Notes under the pieces: generated by a model | The model's database searches: none | Told to the model about the DNA's origin: nothing | What the model saw: only the letters and a program-made list of their open reading frames with translations | Assembly: GCF_022170785.1 (NCBI RefSeq) | Contig: NZ_CP081870.1 | Coordinates: forward strand, 2,964,001 to 3,028,000 | Reading direction: 5' to 3' | Origin: Rossellomorea marisflavi | Lineage (GTDB): Bacteria > Bacillota > Bacilli > Bacillales > Bacillaceae_B | DNA: 64,000 bases | Program-made: the position numbers and the translations under genes | Shown here: one piece after another, positions 62,895-64,000 of the stretch | Layout: each line of letters begins with the position of its first letter | How positions within the stretch are numbered: position 1 is the stretch's first letter

Positions 62895-63197
62895 AGGTCG
62901 TACAAAACGAAAAAGATGCCATGAAATGACGAACACAATCGTATAGTTTCTTTATACCGCTTATGATTTCCGTGCAAGACTTCGCTTTTCGCGGGTAGCC
63001 CGTGAGCCTCCTCGGCAGGCCTGAGGGGTCTCACATCAGCTACACTTCCCGCTGGAGTCTTCGTCTTGCACTCCAATCAACCGCTAGAAACGATAGAAAA
63101 ATGTTTGTGAAATAAATGAAAAAACCGAATTCATTTGCCTTATTTCAGACAAATAAATTCGGGTTTCACTATGACTGAACCATGTTTGTTCCAGCCT
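62895..63197. repeat. Structured intergenic repeat, copy E (about 303 bp, MITE-like)
   Basis: Closely parallels copy D from end to end. The outer stem gtgcaagac (62972-62980) / gtcttgcac (63063-63071) is perfect. The GTGAG/CTCAC arm and the inner stem cgcggg/cccgct are kept. Imperfect terminal inverted repeats (AGG..G.ACAAA). The right third has AAACCCGAATT...AATTCGG followed by TTTTTTC on the minus strand, a terminator-like hairpin just past mdh. No ORF. It fills the region between the MaoC-like gene and mdh, 12 bp from the mdh stop. Confidence 0.8.
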
Positions 63198-63209
63198 AAG
63201 GGGCTAGGT

Positions 63210-64000
63210 TTAAACCAATGCTTCCATGACGTTTTTGACGGCACTTGCCGATTGGCCGAGTGCTGTTTTCTCTTCTTCCGTCAGTTCAAGCTCGATGATT
63301 TTCTCAAGACCGTTTCCACCAAGGATCGTTGGTACACCGAGGTAGATGCCGTCATATCCGTATTCGCCTTCAAGATAGGCGATGGCAGGGATGACGCGGC
63401 GTTGATCTTTGAGGATCGCTTCAACCATTTGAACGAGTGAGGCTGCAGGTGCATAGTAGGCACTTCCGTTTCCAAGAAGACCGACGATTTCCCCACCGCC
63501 TTTACGCGTGCGCTCCACGATGGCATCGAGGCGATCTTTCGGGATCAATGTTTCAAGCGGGATTCCGCCTGCATAGGAATAGCGGATGAGTGGTACCATA
63601 TCGTCTCCATGTCCACCAAGAACGAAACCAGTAACATCTTTCACTGATAGATTTAGCTCTTGGGCAACGAATGTACGGAAGCGGGCAGTATCAAGCACAC
63701 CCGATTGACCGATCACACGCTCTTTAGGGAATCCGGACTCTTTGAACACCGTATAGGTCATGGCATCCACAGGGTTCGTCAATACGATGATGTAACAGTT
63801 TGGTGAGTACTTCACGATTTCCTGCGTCACGGACTTCATGACTTTTTGATTCGTCTGAACAAGATCATCACGGCTCATTCCAGGCTTACGCGCGATACCA
63901 GCTGTGATGACGACGATGTCAGAGTCCTTCGTATCTTCATAGTTCGACGTACCGATGATGTTCGAATCGAATCCTTGTACCGGACTTGCTTCAAGCATAT
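63210..64000 (-). CDS. mdh: Malate dehydrogenase (partial, start outside window)
   Basis: The C-terminal 263 or so residues of an NAD-dependent malate dehydrogenase of the LDH-like type. The start (about 50 residues, including the Rossmann glycine motif) lies beyond position 64000. Visible landmarks are [22 protein letters not shown], the substrate loop and [11 protein letters not shown], and the catalytic histidine in [18 protein letters not shown]. It oxidises malate to oxaloacetate in the TCA cycle. The structured repeat copy E starts 12 bp past its stop and seems to supply the terminator. Confidence 0.96.
   Translation of the reverse strand, partial: MLEASPVQGFDSNIIGTSNYEDTKDSDIVVITAGIARKPGMSRDDLVQTNQKVMKSVTQEIVKYSPNCYIIVLTNPVDAMTYTVFKESGFPKERVIGQSGVLDTARFRTFVAQELNLSVKDVTGFVLGGHGDDMVPLIRYSYAGGIPLETLIPKDRLDAIVERTRKGGGEIVGLLGNGSAYYAPAASLVQMVEAILKDQRRVIPAIAYLEGEYGYDGIYLGVPTILGGNGLEKIIELELTEEEKTALGQSASAVKNVMEALV

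Noticed and set aside
62858-63076. 72-codon minus-strand frame over repeat copy E
   Set aside because: Overlaps the structured core of the repeat. The equivalent frame is not kept in copy D.

Overview
The window is a stretch of chromosome from a spore-forming, low-to-moderate GC Gram-positive bacterium of the family Bacillaceae. Gene order follows the Bacillus subtilis segment from tig to mdh almost gene for gene. It includes spore or germination genes (gerM, gerE, sspI, ytxC, ytaF), Bacillus-type leader RNAs (two T-boxes, a lysine riboswitch, an L20-type leader) and Bacillus-type regulators (FadR, a CcpN-like box, sigma-W and sigma-K promoters). A marine Bacillus or Rossellomorea-like genus would fit, but the genus is inference. 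Nearly all genes are on the minus strand, so the text below runs against the coordinates of transcription.

Layout. 0.2-9.7 kb: trigger factor and ysoA, two single-gene tRNA-Arg units, a membrane coiled-coil protein of unknown function, the rph-ysnA-ysnB operon, gerM, racE-ysmB, gerE and ysmA. 9.8-13.1 kb: sdhCAB (succinate dehydrogenase) with a strongly structured leader. 13.3-17.3 kb: yslB, lysC with a complete lysine riboswitch and an internal start for its small subunit, and uvrC. 17.4-19.4 kb: an accessory patch with two tandem copies of a structured repeat, one split by a complete IS3-family element. 19.5-25.5 kb: trxA, etfBA, fadB, fadR and lcfA (fatty-acid beta-oxidation, with a FadR box), and a 27-residue membrane peptide gene. 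25.5-32 kb: yshE, mutS2, polX, cvpA, zapA and divergent rnhC. 32-45.4 kb: pheST with a Phe T-box, ysgA, sspI, an isochorismatase-like hydrolase, ysdC, a dimeric dUTPase, ysdB with a sigma-W promoter, a TVP38-type membrane protein, ysdA, infC-rpmI-rplT with its leader, and thrS with a Thr T-box. 45.4-57.2 kb: ytxC, nrdR-dnaB-dnaI, a small unknown gene, speD with a long leader, gapB, coaE, ytaF, mutM and polA. 57.4-64 kb: hflK-hflC, phoP-phoR, a MaoC-like gene and the 3' part of mdh, which runs off the window.

The most unusual content is a family of intergenic repeats at 17.4/19.0, 19.1-19.4, 32.1, 46.6 and 62.9 kb, plus a decayed remnant near 46.45 kb. All intact copies share short conserved blocks. 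Their stem arms differ in sequence between copies yet remain complementary within each copy, which points to selection or transposition acting on a folded structure. Two copies (about 305 bp) have imperfect terminal inverted repeats and carry a terminator-like hairpin just downstream of dnaI and mdh, so they may act as mobile 3' ends. I saw no CRISPR array, prophage, rRNA or antibiotic-type cluster.
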